Shown: positions 25,460-33,654 of the stretch, piece after piece
Position numbering within the stretch: position 1 is the first letter of the stretch
Layout of the letters: each line of letters begins with the position of its first letter
Assembly: GCA_947501685.1 (NCBI GenBank)
Contig: CANMWQ010000006.1
Span: 124,001-188,000 of the forward strand
Length of the DNA stretch: 64,000 nucleotides
Source of the DNA: an uncultured Litoreibacter sp.
Lineage (GTDB): Bacteria; Pseudomonadota; Alphaproteobacteria; Rhodobacterales; Rhodobacteraceae
Direction: 5' to 3'
The notes under the pieces: generated by a model
What the model was told of the DNA's origin: nothing
The model's input: the letters and a program-made list of their open reading frames with translations, nothing else
The model's database searches: none
Program-made: the position numbers and the translations under genes

Positions 25460-27238
25460 TTAGAAATGCGCCGCGTCCAACGCCATCACCGTGTCGGCCC
25501 CGCTTTCGATGCGGGTCAGATGCATCGCGGTGGCGGGCAGTTGGCGCGCCATGTAATAGCGCCCGGTGGCCAGTTTGGTCTCGTAGAAGGCGGTGTCGGA
25601 CGCGCCGCCCGCCAAGGCGTCATTTGCCGCCTTCGCCATCCGCGCCCACATCAGGCCAAGGCAGACATGCCCCATCATATGCATAAAGTCATAGGAGCCC
25701 GATAGGGCGTTGTTGGGGTTTTTCATGCCGTTTTGCATGAAATACATGCCGGCTGCCTGCAGGTCCTTGGACGCGGCTTTCAGCGGTTCGATGAAGTCGC
25801 GGTCCAACGCCTCGTCACCGGCGTTTTCCTTGCAGAAGCTCTTCACCATCTCGAAAAAGGCCATCACATGTTTGCCGCCATCCTGCGCCAGTTTGCGGCC
25901 CACAAGGTCCAGCGCCTGCACGCCGTTGGCGCCTTCATAGATCATGGCAATCCGGGCGTCGCGGGCGAATTGCGACATGCCCCATTCCTCAATGTAGCCA
26001 TGCCCGCCGTAAACCTGCTGCGCGGCGGTGGCGTATTCAAAGCCCTTATCGGTCAGGAAGCCCTTGATCACCGGGGTCATCAGCGAGATCAGCCCGTCGG
26101 CCTCCGCGTCGTCATTTTTGTGGGCCCGGTCGATCAGTGACGCGCCCCAGAAGGTGAAGGCCCGCGCGCCTTCGACGAAGCTCTTCTGGTCCATCAGGTT
26201 GCGGCGAATGTCTGGGTGCACGATCAGCGGGTCGGCGGGTTTGTCGGGCGCTTCCACGCCGGTCACGGCGCGGCCCTGAAGGCGGTCATTGGCGTACCAG
26301 GCCGCGTTTTCATAGGCGACGGCGGCCTGCGCGTAGCCTTGCAGCCCCACGCCCAGACGCGCTTCGTTCATCATGGTGAACATGGCGCGCATGCCTTTAT
26401 GTTCGGTGCCCAGCAGGAAGCCCGTGGCCTCGTCGTAATTCATCACGCAGGTGGAGTTGCCATGGATGCCCATCTTTTCCTCGATGGCTCCGACCGACAC
26501 GCCGTTGCGCTCGCCCAGCGAGCCGTCTTCATTGACTATAAATTTCGGCACGATGAAGAGCGACACGCCCTTGATGCCCTCGGGGCCGCCTTCGATCTTG
26601 GCCAGCACCAGATGGATGATGTTGTCGGCCATGTCATGCTCGCCCGCCGAGATGAAAATCTTCTGGCCGGAAATCTTGTAGCTGCCGTCATCCTGCGGGA
26701 CCGCTTTGGTGCGCATCAGGCCCAGATCGGTGCCGCAGTGGGGCTCTGTCAGGTTCATGGTGCCGGTCCAGTCGCAGCTGACCATCTTGGGCAGGTAGGT
26801 CGCTTTTTGCGCGTCCGTGCCATGGGCGTGGATCGCCGAGTAGGCGCCATGCGTCAGGCCCTGATACATGTTGAAGGCCATATTGGCCGACACCATCATC
26901 TCGCCCACTGCGGTCGCCATCAGGTAGGGCAGGCCTTGGCCGCCATATTCGGGGTCGCAGTCAAGCGCGGTCCAGCCGCCCTCTTTCATTTGGTCAAAGG
27001 CCTCCTTGAAGCCCTTGGGGGTGCGGACCACGCCGTTTTCCAGCACGCAGCCTTCCTGGTCGCCGACGGCGTTCAGGGGCTGCAACACTTCGGAGGATAT
27101 CTTGCCTGCCTCTTCCAGAATGGCGGAGGAGAAATCCGCGTCCAGCTCGTCATAGCCGGGCACGTCCTGCTTGGTCACATCAAGGACCTCGTGCAGAACG
27201 AATTGCATGTCTTTCACTGGGGCGGTGTAGGTAGGCAT
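25460..27238 (-). CDS. Acyl-CoA dehydrogenase (FadE/DmdC-like)
   Basis: A 592-residue flavoenzyme for the first step of acyl-CoA oxidation. Order: N-terminal extension, ACAD_N, ACAD_M with [12 protein letters not shown]-like [14 protein letters not shown]-terminal helical domain with [12 protein letters not shown]...[17 protein letters not shown] (Glu in YEGANG is the expected catalytic base), and an extra C-terminal domain found in long ACADs. The same long architecture occurs in methylmercaptopropionyl-CoA dehydrogenase DmdC of Roseobacters, so a sulfur substrate is possible; the thiolase/FadJ neighbours favour ordinary acyl chains. Confidence 0.9.
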   Translation of the reverse strand: MPTYTAPVKDMQFVLHEVLDVTKQDVPGYDELDADFSSAILEEAGKISSEVLQPLNAVGDQEGCVLENGVVRTPKGFKEAFDQMKEGGWTALDCDPEYGGQGLPYLMATAVGEMMVSANMAFNMYQGLTHGAYSAIHAHGTDAQKATYLPKMVSCDWTGTMNLTEPHCGTDLGLMRTKAVPQDDGSYKISGQKIFISAGEHDMADNIIHLVLAKIEGGPEGIKGVSLFIVPKFIVNEDGSLGERNGVSVGAIEEKMGIHGNSTCVMNYDEATGFLLGTEHKGMRAMFTMMNEARLGVGLQGYAQAAVAYENAAWYANDRLQGRAVTGVEAPDKPADPLIVHPDIRRNLMDQKSFVEGARAFTFWGASLIDRAHKNDDAEADGLISLMTPVIKGFLTDKGFEYATAAQQVYGGHGYIEEWGMSQFARDARIAMIYEGANGVQALDLVGRKLAQDGGKHVMAFFEMVKSFCKENAGDEALDRDFIEPLKAASKDLQAAGMYFMQNGMKNPNNALSGSYDFMHMMGHVCLGLMWARMAKAANDALAGGASDTAFYETKLATGRYYMARQLPATAMHLTRIESGADTVMALDAAHF

Positions 27239-27257
27239 AGGTCCTCCGGTCGTGCTG

Positions 27258-27668
27258 TTATCCCGCGGCCGCGCGGGGTGGGGTGTCTTTGTCCAGCGAG
27301 GTCAGCATTTTCTCGACCCAGCCCAGCTGTGCTGTCAGGTCGGTGATGGCCTCGCCCAATTCGTCTCGTTGTCGGATCATGTCCGCCAGCCGAGCTTGTC
27401 CGATTTCAAATGTTTTGGCTAGCTGAGTCGCTTGCTGATCGTCGAGATGGTACATATCCAGAAGCTGGCGGATCTCTTCCAGCGAGAAGCCGAAGCGCTT
27501 GCCGCGCATGATCAGCTTCAACCGGGCCCGATCGCTTTTGTTGTACAGACGCCGCTGGCCTTCCCGTGTCGGGAAGATCAGCTCCTTGGCCTCGTAGAAG
27601 CGCAGGGCGCGGGGGGTGACCCCAAAAGCGTCGCACATTTCACGGATCGTCATAATTTCCTCGGTCAT
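27258..27668 (-). CDS. MerR-family regulator of the acyl-CoA operon
   Basis: A 136-residue MerR-type regulator: helix-turn-helix [20 protein letters not shown] at the N-terminus, the [33 protein letters not shown] second half and a coiled-coil dimerisation region to the end. The absence of clustered Cys or His argues against metal sensing; it resembles LiuR-like regulators of branched-chain and fatty acid breakdown. First gene of the operon, 19 bases before the acyl-CoA dehydrogenase. ATG at 27668 follows GAGGA. Palindromic operators lie upstream at 27728-27808. Confidence 0.88.
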   Translation of the reverse strand: MTEEIMTIREMCDAFGVTPRALRFYEAKELIFPTREGQRRLYNKSDRARLKLIMRGKRFGFSLEEIRQLLDMYHLDDQQATQLAKTFEIGQARLADMIRQRDELGEAITDLTAQLGWVEKMLTSLDKDTPPRAAAG

Positions 27669-27727
27669 GGTGTCGTCCTCACATTGCCGAAACAAAAACG
27701 TCTGCGGTGTCAGTGCGGTTGACTTGA

Positions 27728-27808
27728 GTGTAGCAGCTACATCCTACACCTCATGTTGACGTTTACGTAAACGTAACGTGACGTCAGCCCGCGCTTGACG
27801 TGATGTCA
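27728..27808 (-). promoter_or_regulatory. Operator/promoter region of the merR-acyl-CoA operon
   Basis: This region contains a perfect 16-base palindrome ACGTTTACGTAAACGT (27759-27774), a perfect TGACGTCA (27779-27786), an imperfect TGACGTGATGTCA (27796-27808) and GTGTAG/CTACAC arms (27728-27749). On the minus strand TTTACG (27766-27771) and TAGGAT (27741-27746) are 19 bases apart, the long spacer typical of MerR-controlled promoters. The ACGT-rich palindromes resemble sites described for LiuR-type MerR regulators. Binding is inferred, not shown. Confidence 0.65.
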
Positions 27809-27938
27809 GCAAAGCCCGGCCAGCTCTGCACGACATCATCTGTCGCGACCAAAGCGCTTTGAGGTCATGTACATAAGGGGAAGAGGTGCGGCGTCGTATC
27901 ATATATGACGTTTTGGCACAGAAAAGTTGCCCTAGGGT

Positions 27939-28316
27939 TCAGTTTGCCGTGAGGTCAGCGTGAACACGGTCCCGAAGCTCCTGAAGCTCGGCAATTGCCT
28001 CTTCGATCTGACGGTTTCGTGATTGCAATTCTTGCAATTGGGCGTCCGCCAGCTCGATCCAGGCGGTCATTTGCGCCTGATTCTGATGGTCTGTGTTATA
28101 GAGATCCAGCCATTGGCGGATGTCTTCGAGCGAGAATCCAAACCGGCGGCCGCGCATGATCAGCTCCATCCGGGCAATCTCGCGGGCATGGTAGAACCGC
28201 GCGCGCCCGTCGCGTTCGGGCTCAAGCAGCTCTATATACTCATAATAACGCAATGTCCGGGGGGTGACGTCAAACTTGGCGCACATTTCTTTGAAGGTGA
28301 GGCGGGTCTCGGACAT
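27939..28316 (-). CDS. Second MerR-family regulator
   Basis: A 125-residue MerR-like protein closely related to its neighbour at 27258: LTFKEMCAKFDVTPRTLRYYE, then ARFYHAREIARMELIMRGRRFGFSLEDIRQWLD and a Gln/Glu-rich coiled coil. ATG at 28316 gives the family start; the seven-residue extension MKALLLP is optional. It is transcribed in the same direction as the operon but separated from it by about 270 bases, so it probably has its own promoter, with an ACGT-type site at 28388-28401. Confidence 0.86.
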   Translation of the reverse strand: MSETRLTFKEMCAKFDVTPRTLRYYEYIELLEPERDGRARFYHAREIARMELIMRGRRFGFSLEDIRQWLDLYNTDHQNQAQMTAWIELADAQLQELQSRNRQIEEAIAELQELRDRVHADLTAN

Positions 28317-28387
28317 GGGCAGCAGCAGGGCTTTCATTTAAGATGGCGCAGATAATGCCGTGTCAAAACAGGTTTGCATAGTGGAAG

Positions 28388-28401
28388 TTTACGTGGCGTC
28401 A
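28388..28401. promoter_or_regulatory. Candidate MerR operator upstream of the second merR gene
   Basis: TTTACGTGGCGTCA is an imperfect relative of the ACGT palindromes at 27759-27808, 72 bases before the second merR start. Similar half-sites upstream of both regulators suggest shared or cross regulation; this is inference from motif likeness only. Confidence 0.4.
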
Positions 28402-28523
28402 CATGCAAGGTGGTCACAAGCGTGAAATCGGCCCTGAAACTGGCCACGAACCGGCTGTCGCAAGTTCGGGCTTGCGGGAGGGCGCCCCGGCGGCGTTAGA
28501 TACCGGCGCTGACCCTGCCAAAG

Positions 28524-28982
28524 TTGACCGATCCCATGCCTCCAGCCGACCCCGCCAAAATCGCCCGCCAATTCATCGAGGCGATCCCGTTTTCAAAGGC
28601 CCTGTCCATGTCGCTCGACGAGATCGGCGACGGGCGGGCGGTGATCTCCATGCCCTATGACGCGCAGCTGGTGGGCGATCCGGCGACAGGGGTGATCCAT
28701 GGCGGCGCAGTTTCTGCGCTGATGGACACCTGCGGCGGGGCGGCGGTGATGAGCCATCCCGACATGCCCATCGCCACGGCGACAATAGATTTGCGCATTG
28801 ATTATATGCGCGCGGCCAGCCCCGGCCAACGCATCCGCACGGAGGCGTCTTGTTATCACGTCACCCGCTCCGTGGCCTTCGTGCGCGCCACCGCCTGGGA
28901 TGAGGATGCGACCCGGCCTGTCGCCGCCGCCACCGGGGCCTTCACCTTTCAAAGGGCGAAACCCAAAGGGGGCACGCCATGA
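28524..28982 (+). CDS. PaaI-family acyl-CoA thioesterase, first of a pair
   Basis: A 152-residue hotdog-fold thioesterase. VIHGGAVSALMDTCGG (about 56-71) is the PaaI-type active-site stretch, and DLRIDYMRAASPG follows as expected. It should hydrolyse a CoA thioester of an aromatic or medium-chain acid. TTG at 28524 or ATG at 28536 may start it; neither has a strong ribosome-binding site. Its stop overlaps the start of a second thioesterase by four bases. Confidence 0.85.
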   Translation: MTDPMPPADPAKIARQFIEAIPFSKALSMSLDEIGDGRAVISMPYDAQLVGDPATGVIHGGAVSALMDTCGGAAVMSHPDMPIATATIDLRIDYMRAASPGQRIRTEASCYHVTRSVAFVRATAWDEDATRPVAAATGAFTFQRAKPKGGTP

Positions 28983-29494
28983 AGCGCCATGAGCCGGTTC
29001 AGGTCGTCAAAACCCGCCGCGACGCGCTTTTGGCCCGTCTCATCGGCACGGTGCCCTATATCGGCTTTCTGGGCGTCACCATCGACCGGCGCGGCGACGA
29101 GCTGACAGCCGTGCTGCCGTTCAATCCCAAGCTGGTCGGCAACCCCGCGCTGCAAGCGCTGCATGGCGGGGCGACGGCTTCCTTTTTGGAAGTCACCTCC
29201 ATTGTCGAGCTCAGCTGGGCCTCCCTCTGGGCCGATCTGGAGGCGGGCGTGATCGATCCTGAAACCGACGCTTTGCCGCCCTTGCCCAAGACCATCGACT
29301 TCACCGTGGATTACCTGCGCTCCGGCCTGCCGCGCGACGCTTACGCGCGCGCACGGATCAACCGCTCCGGGCGGCGCTACGCCTCTGTCCATGTCGAGGC
29401 GTGGCAGGACAATCGCTCGCGGCTCTTTGCGCAGGCGACGGGCCATTTCCTGATGCCGCCCAAAGACGATAGCGGCAACGATAGCAGTGACTGA
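28979..29494 (+). CDS. PaaI-family acyl-CoA thioesterase, second of a pair
   Basis: A 171-residue hotdog thioesterase with ALHGGATASFLEVTSIVELS at the active site and TIDFTVDYLRSGLPRDAYARA after it. It differs clearly from the upstream copy (His-Gly-Gly-Ala kept; Asp of the helix replaced by Glu in FLEV), so the two may prefer different acyl groups or form a heteromer. ATG overlaps the previous stop by four bases; the next gene, a MATE pump, overlaps its end by eight. Confidence 0.85.
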   Translation: MKRHEPVQVVKTRRDALLARLIGTVPYIGFLGVTIDRRGDELTAVLPFNPKLVGNPALQALHGGATASFLEVTSIVELSWASLWADLEAGVIDPETDALPPLPKTIDFTVDYLRSGLPRDAYARARINRSGRRYASVHVEAWQDNRSRLFAQATGHFLMPPKDDSGNDSSD

Positions 29495-30827
29495 CGCGCC
29501 CGCACCGCCGCAACCCATCACCCACGCCCGCGTGTTCAAAATCGCCATGCCCATCGTGCTGTCCAACGCCACGGTGCCCATTTTGGGCGCGGTGGATGTG
29601 GGCGTCGTGGGCCAAATGGGGGAGGCCGCGCCCATCGGCGCCGTCGCCATGGGCGCAATCATCCTGACCACGCTCTATTGGGTCTTTGGCTTTTTGCGCA
29701 TGGGCACGGTCGGCATGGTGGGGCAAGCCGAAGGCGCGGGCGACCGCAAGGAAGTCTCAGCCCTTCTGACCCGCGCGCTGCTCATCGCAGGCGCGGGCGG
29801 GGTGCTGCTGATCGTGCTCCAACCGCTGCTCTTTCTCGGAGCCTTCGCGCTGTCTCCCGCCACGCCAGAGGTCGAAAGCCTCGCGCGGGACTACCTCTTT
29901 ATCCGCATCTGGTCCGCGCCGTTTGCCATCGCTGTCTATGCGCTGACAGGCTGGCTCGTCGCGATGGAGCGCACCACTGGCGTTTTCTGGGTCCAGCTGG
30001 TGATGAACGGGGTCAATGTCATTCTCGACCTGTGGTTCGTGCTCGGCCTTGGCTGGGGCGTCGAAGGCGTGGCCATCGCCACCGTCATCGCTGAGATTAC
30101 CGGGGCGGCCCTTGGCCTTTACCTCTGCCGCGCCGCCTTCGCCAACCCCGCTTGGCGCGACTGGGCCCGCGTGTTCGAGCGCGCCCGGCTGATCAAGATG
30201 ATGCTGGTCAATGTCGACATCCTGATCCGGTCCCTGCTCTTGATGATCATCTTCTCCTCCTTCGTCTTCCTCGGTGCGCGCTACGGGGACGTCACGCTGG
30301 CGGCCAATGAGGTGCTGATCCAGTTCATGTATATCACCGCCTACGCGATGGACGGCTTCGCCTTTGCCGCCGAAACCCTGATCGCGCGCGCTTACGGGCG
30401 CGGTCAGCCGGAGCGTGTCCGCCGCTCCGCCATCGTCACCTCAACCGGAGGCCTCACGGTCTGCGTCACCATGGCGCTGTTCTTTGCGCTGGCAGGCCCG
30501 TGGCTGATCGACGTCATGGCCAAAGCCCCCGACGTGCAGCAGGAAGCCCGGCGCTATTTGTGGTGGATGGTCGCCGCACCACTGGTGGGCTGTGCGGCAT
30601 GGATGCTCGACGGCATTTTCATCGGGGCCACGCGCGGCCGGGACATGCGCAACATGATGCTGCTGTCCTTCCTTATCTACTGGGCCGCCGTCCTGACCCT
30701 GCTGCCGCTCTTGGGCAATCACGGCCTCTGGGCCGCGCTGCTCATTTCCTTCATCGCCCGCGGCGTCACTCTGGGCGCGAAATACCCAAGCCTTGAGCGC
30801 TCCGCGGCCAGTCTGTCCCCCTCTTAG
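29487..30827 (+). CDS. MATE-family efflux transporter (DinF-like)
   Basis: A 446-residue inner-membrane exporter with about twelve helices in two MATE repeats (about 15-220 and 235-430). AMPIVLSNATVPILGAVDVGVVG and GLGWGVEGVAIATVIAE are typical; the second half holds AYAMDGFAFAAETLIARAYG. MATE pumps expel organic cations or drugs using Na+ or H+. The GTG start at 29487 overlaps the upstream thioesterase by eight bases, so the three genes form one operon. Confidence 0.9.
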   Translation: MTDAPAPPQPITHARVFKIAMPIVLSNATVPILGAVDVGVVGQMGEAAPIGAVAMGAIILTTLYWVFGFLRMGTVGMVGQAEGAGDRKEVSALLTRALLIAGAGGVLLIVLQPLLFLGAFALSPATPEVESLARDYLFIRIWSAPFAIAVYALTGWLVAMERTTGVFWVQLVMNGVNVILDLWFVLGLGWGVEGVAIATVIAEITGAALGLYLCRAAFANPAWRDWARVFERARLIKMMLVNVDILIRSLLLMIIFSSFVFLGARYGDVTLAANEVLIQFMYITAYAMDGFAFAAETLIARAYGRGQPERVRRSAIVTSTGGLTVCVTMALFFALAGPWLIDVMAKAPDVQQEARRYLWWMVAAPLVGCAAWMLDGIFIGATRGRDMRNMMLLSFLIYWAAVLTLLPLLGNHGLWAALLISFIARGVTLGAKYPSLERSAASLSPS

Positions 30828-30849
30828 GGCCTGCTCATAAGAAACCACA

Positions 30850-30876
30850 CAAAAAAAGCGCACTCAAAGGTGCGCG
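30850..30876 (-). terminator. Rho-independent terminator of the VPLPA-CTERM gene
   Basis: A perfect six-base stem GCGCAC/GTGCGC (30858-30863 and 30870-30875) is followed on the minus strand by seven T residues. It lies about 80 bases after the VPLPA gene stop and just past the convergent MATE gene stop. Another short palindrome, GGGTGC-GGC-GCACCC, lies at about 30916-30930. Confidence 0.8.
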
Positions 30877-30955
30877 GCGGGTTTGCTCAGGGCAGGTATG
30901 CTCGGGGCAGGGAGGGGGTGCGGCGCACCCGAGGGGGCGCGCCGCGGTAAAGCGA

Positions 30956-31414
30956 TTAGGCTTTGTTTTTGTTCTGACGACGACGGAACAGGCCGAAGGC
31001 GCCGAAGCCAGCGGCCAGCAAAGGCAGGGTCGCAGGAACAGGAACAGCCGAAACGTCAAGATCGTCTGGGAATGTCTGTGTCACGGAGGTTTCGTCACCA
31101 TCAACGATAGAGATCGCTGTGCCCGTGCCCGTTGCGTTGCCTGTGGTAGAGCCGGTTACGGATACGCCGGAAGACGACGCTGTCGCGGTCACAAAGACGG
31201 AAGAGCTGGTGCTGGTGCTGGAGCTCGAAGAAGAGCTCGAGGTCACTGTCGACGTAGACCCGAAATAGGCTTGGGTCAGCGGCGAGGACTGGTTCCAGTT
31301 GCCGCCGTTCCAGGCGTCAAGAATGGATGCGGAGGCAGGCATTGCGACAGCGGATGCTGCAACAAACATAAGCGTGCCAGCCAGATTGCGGTTGGTTTTT
31401 ATCGATTTAGTCAT
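30956..31414 (-). CDS. Exported Ser-rich protein with VPLPA-CTERM sorting signal
   Basis: A 152-residue exported protein: signal peptide (about 1-31, ending ASAVAMPASAS), a low-complexity Ser/Thr region (about 54-72, mostly Ser), and a C-terminal sorting signal AVPVPATLPLLAAGFGAFGLFRRRQNK, meaning VPxPA, one membrane helix and a basic end. Such tails are recognised by an exosortase, which cleaves and may transfer the protein to the surface or matrix. No exosortase gene is in the window. ATG at 31414 follows AAGGGGAA; the longer frame has no merit. Confidence 0.85.
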   Translation of the reverse strand: MTKSIKTNRNLAGTLMFVAASAVAMPASASILDAWNGGNWNQSSPLTQAYFGSTSTVTSSSSSSSSTSTSSSVFVTATASSSGVSVTGSTTGNATGTGTAISIVDGDETSVTQTFPDDLDVSAVPVPATLPLLAAGFGAFGLFRRRQNKNKA

Positions 31415-31828
31415 TGGGTATTCCCCTTGTGGCTTTCCTATAGGGGCTTCGCAAACTGCCCGATATAGTAATACGGTTACACTCATTATCGAAAACGCCT
31501 CCGGCGCAATCGGCAGCAAGGACAGAGTTTCTGTCAGCACCCTCGCCACATCGGCAACTTATCGCCGCCCGACTCGCTGAATCAAGGAATTTGTGTGGTT
31601 AACGCGGGGGAAATCGGGCCCGATTGCGTCACAGTTGCGTCAACAGCGCAGTTTTCGAGAACAGTTCCTTTGAATTTTGCCCTTTGTTTCATGGTTTTGC
31701 GCAGTGGGCTGGAAATCCCACGCTGAGTCGTTGTGACTCGGTTAATGGTTTTCACAAGGTCAAGCCCTCGTTTGGCAACCCAGCCAGGCCGACCAGTCAG
31801 GCCCACCAGTCACGCCCACCCGTCAGGT
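31415..31828. other. Gene-free spacer with a short tandem repeat
   Basis: About 410 bases between the VPLPA gene and arsC. Near the VPLPA start the minus strand has AT-rich promoter-like sequence around 31455-31490. A 74-codon open frame at 31582-31806 has no ribosome-binding site and no recognisable product. At about 31787-31825 three degenerate 13-base units of the form CC(G/C)ACC(A/C)GTCA(G/C)G stand in tandem just past the arsC stop. I see no RNA gene. Confidence 0.5.
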
Positions 31829-32158
31829 CTAAAGGATCGCCAGCACCGCCTCAGGCGGTCTGCCAAGTGCGGCCTTACCATTGGCAAACACAACGGGGCG
31901 CTCAATCAAGATCGGGTGGGCGGCCATGGCCGCGATCAGCGTGGCCTCTTGGGTGTCTTTACTCAGCCCCAGCTCTTTGAAGACGGCCTCGCCCCGGCGC
32001 ATCAACGCAATGGCTGGAATGTCCAGCAGCCGCAGCGCCTCCGTGACCTCGGCAGCATCAGGCGGGTCCTTTAAATAGAGCCGCACCTCCGGCTCCTCCA
32101 ACAAAGCCAGCGTCTGCCGTGATTTGGAGCAGCGCGGGTTGTGCCAGATCACAGCCAT
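31829..32158 (-). CDS. arsC: ArsC-family arsenate reductase-like protein
   Basis: A 109-residue thioredoxin-fold protein of the glutaredoxin-dependent ArsC family. The catalytic Cys is in [12 protein letters not shown], and the later Arg in [18 protein letters not shown] fits the substrate site of ArsC. Enzymes of this family reduce arsenate to arsenite, but relatives (Spx, YffB) have other roles. No ars operon genes are adjacent; instead it overlaps pyrD by ten bases, so arsenic detoxification is uncertain. Confidence 0.85.
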   Translation of the reverse strand: MAVIWHNPRCSKSRQTLALLEEPEVRLYLKDPPDAAEVTEALRLLDIPAIALMRRGEAVFKELGLSKDTQEATLIAAMAAHPILIERPVVFANGKAALGRPPEAVLAIL

Positions 32159-33207
32159 GCGTCGCGTCCGCTGCCGACAGCTTCTCCCACGCTGGCGAAG
32201 CCGTCCGCTTCCAGCATCGCGTCCAGCTCTTGGGCGATCCGGGCGGCAAGGCCGGGGCCTTCATAGACCATTGCCGTATAGATCTGCACCGCACGCGCGC
32301 CCGCCTTGATCTTGGCATAGGCCTGCGCCGCCGAGCCCACGCCCCCTACGCCGATCAGCGGCAGCTGGCCGCCTGTCAGATGCGACAGCTGCGCCAGAAT
32401 GCGGGTGGAGCGCTCAAAGAGCGGCTGCCCCGACAGCCCGCCCGCCTGATCTTTGCCTGCACTGCTCAGCCCGTCGCGGCTCAGCGTGGTGTTGGTGGCG
32501 ATGATGCCGTCGATCCGGATTTGCAAGGCGACCTCCACGATCTCAGCCAGCTCATTGGCGGTCAGGTCGGGGGCGATCTTGAGAAATATCTTGGTGCCGC
32601 GCGCGTGCCGGTCTCGGGTGCTCATGACGCGGTCCAGCAGATCATACAATGCCGCCTTGCCTTGCAGGTCGCGCAGTTTCTCGGTGTTGGGCGAGGAGAC
32701 ATTCACCGTCGCGAAATCCACCGCCGCGCCAGCGCGTTCCAGCACGGCCACGAAATCGGCGGCGCGGTCGGCGCTGTCTTTGTTGGCCCCGAGGTTCAGC
32801 CCCACAGGCACCGAGACGCGGGCCGCGTCCAGCCGCTCGGCAATGGCCTGCATCCCGTCATTGTTGAAGCCAAAGCGGTTGATCGCGGCGCGGTCCTGCG
32901 TCAGTCGAAACAGGCGCGGTTTGGGGTTGCCGGGCTGGGCGCGCGGGGTGGCGGCGCCGACCTCCAGAAACCCAAAGCCCAGCTTGGCCAGCGGGGCAAT
33001 TACTTCGGCGTTCTTGTCGTACCCTGCGGCCAGCCCCACGGGGTTCGGCATCTCGATGCCCGCCACAGAGCAGCGCAGCCGGGGCGAGGTCACAGGCCCG
33101 CGCCCGCCGCCAAGCCCCAGTTTCAGCGCCATCAGCGACGCGGTATGCGCGGCCTCGGGCGGCAGCTTGCGCAGCATGGGCAGGCCTATGCGGTCAGCGA
33201 GGCTCAT
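32149..33207 (-). CDS. pyrD: Dihydroorotate dehydrogenase (quinone)
   Basis: A 352-residue class 2 PyrD, the membrane-associated FMN enzyme of pyrimidine synthesis that passes electrons to ubiquinone. [13 protein letters not shown], the catalytic Ser in [24 protein letters not shown] and [19 protein letters not shown] (phosphate/FMN site) are present; the N-terminal helix region binds quinone. It sits between DUF952 and arsC genes with overlaps of four and ten bases. Confidence 0.93.
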   Translation of the reverse strand: MSLADRIGLPMLRKLPPEAAHTASLMALKLGLGGGRGPVTSPRLRCSVAGIEMPNPVGLAAGYDKNAEVIAPLAKLGFGFLEVGAATPRAQPGNPKPRLFRLTQDRAAINRFGFNNDGMQAIAERLDAARVSVPVGLNLGANKDSADRAADFVAVLERAGAAVDFATVNVSSPNTEKLRDLQGKAALYDLLDRVMSTRDRHARGTKIFLKIAPDLTANELAEIVEVALQIRIDGIIATNTTLSRDGLSSAGKDQAGGLSGQPLFERSTRILAQLSHLTGGQLPLIGVGGVGSAAQAYAKIKAGARAVQIYTAMVYEGPGLAARIAQELDAMLEADGFASVGEAVGSGRDAWL

Positions 33208-33542
33208 GTCCAGATCGAGACGAATTTTTTGGTCGCCGCGTCCAAAGTGATCGGGCGTTGCCAGACGACGTCATCGACATGTAGCTTGCGGTAAAGATGC
33301 GGAAACAGCGCGCCGCCGCGCGAGGGCTCCCATTTCAAAGCGTCGCCCAGCGTGTCGGCCTCGACGGCCAGCAGGGTCAGATCGGCCTCGCCTGCGAAAT
33401 GCTTGTTGAGTGTTTCTTCGACCTGAAGCCCGGTCGAAAAATGCACATAGCCGTCTGCGACATCAATCGGCGCGCCTTGGGTTGCTTTGTTCTTGAGCAG
33501 CTCCGCCAGCTCGGCAGGCCTGAAAATCTTGTAAATCAACAT
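33204..33542 (-). CDS. DUF952-domain protein
   Basis: A 112-residue small protein starting [17 protein letters not shown] with [20 protein letters not shown] and [19 protein letters not shown], the conserved core of DUF952. The family has an ADP-ribosyltransferase-like fold, with no assigned activity that I know of. ATG at 33542 is chosen because the upstream frame does not match the family. First gene of the DUF952-pyrD-arsC operon, divergent from the nucleotidase. Confidence 0.85.
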   Translation of the reverse strand: MLIYKIFRPAELAELLKNKATQGAPIDVADGYVHFSTGLQVEETLNKHFAGEADLTLLAVEADTLGDALKWEPSRGGALFPHLYRKLHVDDVVWQRPITLDAATKKFVSIWT

Positions 33543-33654
33543 GCGCCTTAATGGCCCCGCACCCTCCCTTGGGTCAAGCGGGTTTGCCCTTTGACTCTCG
33601 GGGCTGTGATCGCCAATCTGGGGGCAATCACAACATATCCTAGGGGGATCAATC

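Noticed and set aside
25460-27238. Calling the acyl-CoA dehydrogenase DmdC outright
   Set aside because: Architecture fits, but the neighbours are ordinary beta-oxidation genes and no dmdB or dmdD is beside it; substrate residues cannot be judged by eye.
31582-31806. 74-codon minus-strand open frame in the spacer after the VPLPA gene
   Set aside because: No ribosome-binding site or recognisable sequence; runs through the tandem repeat region.
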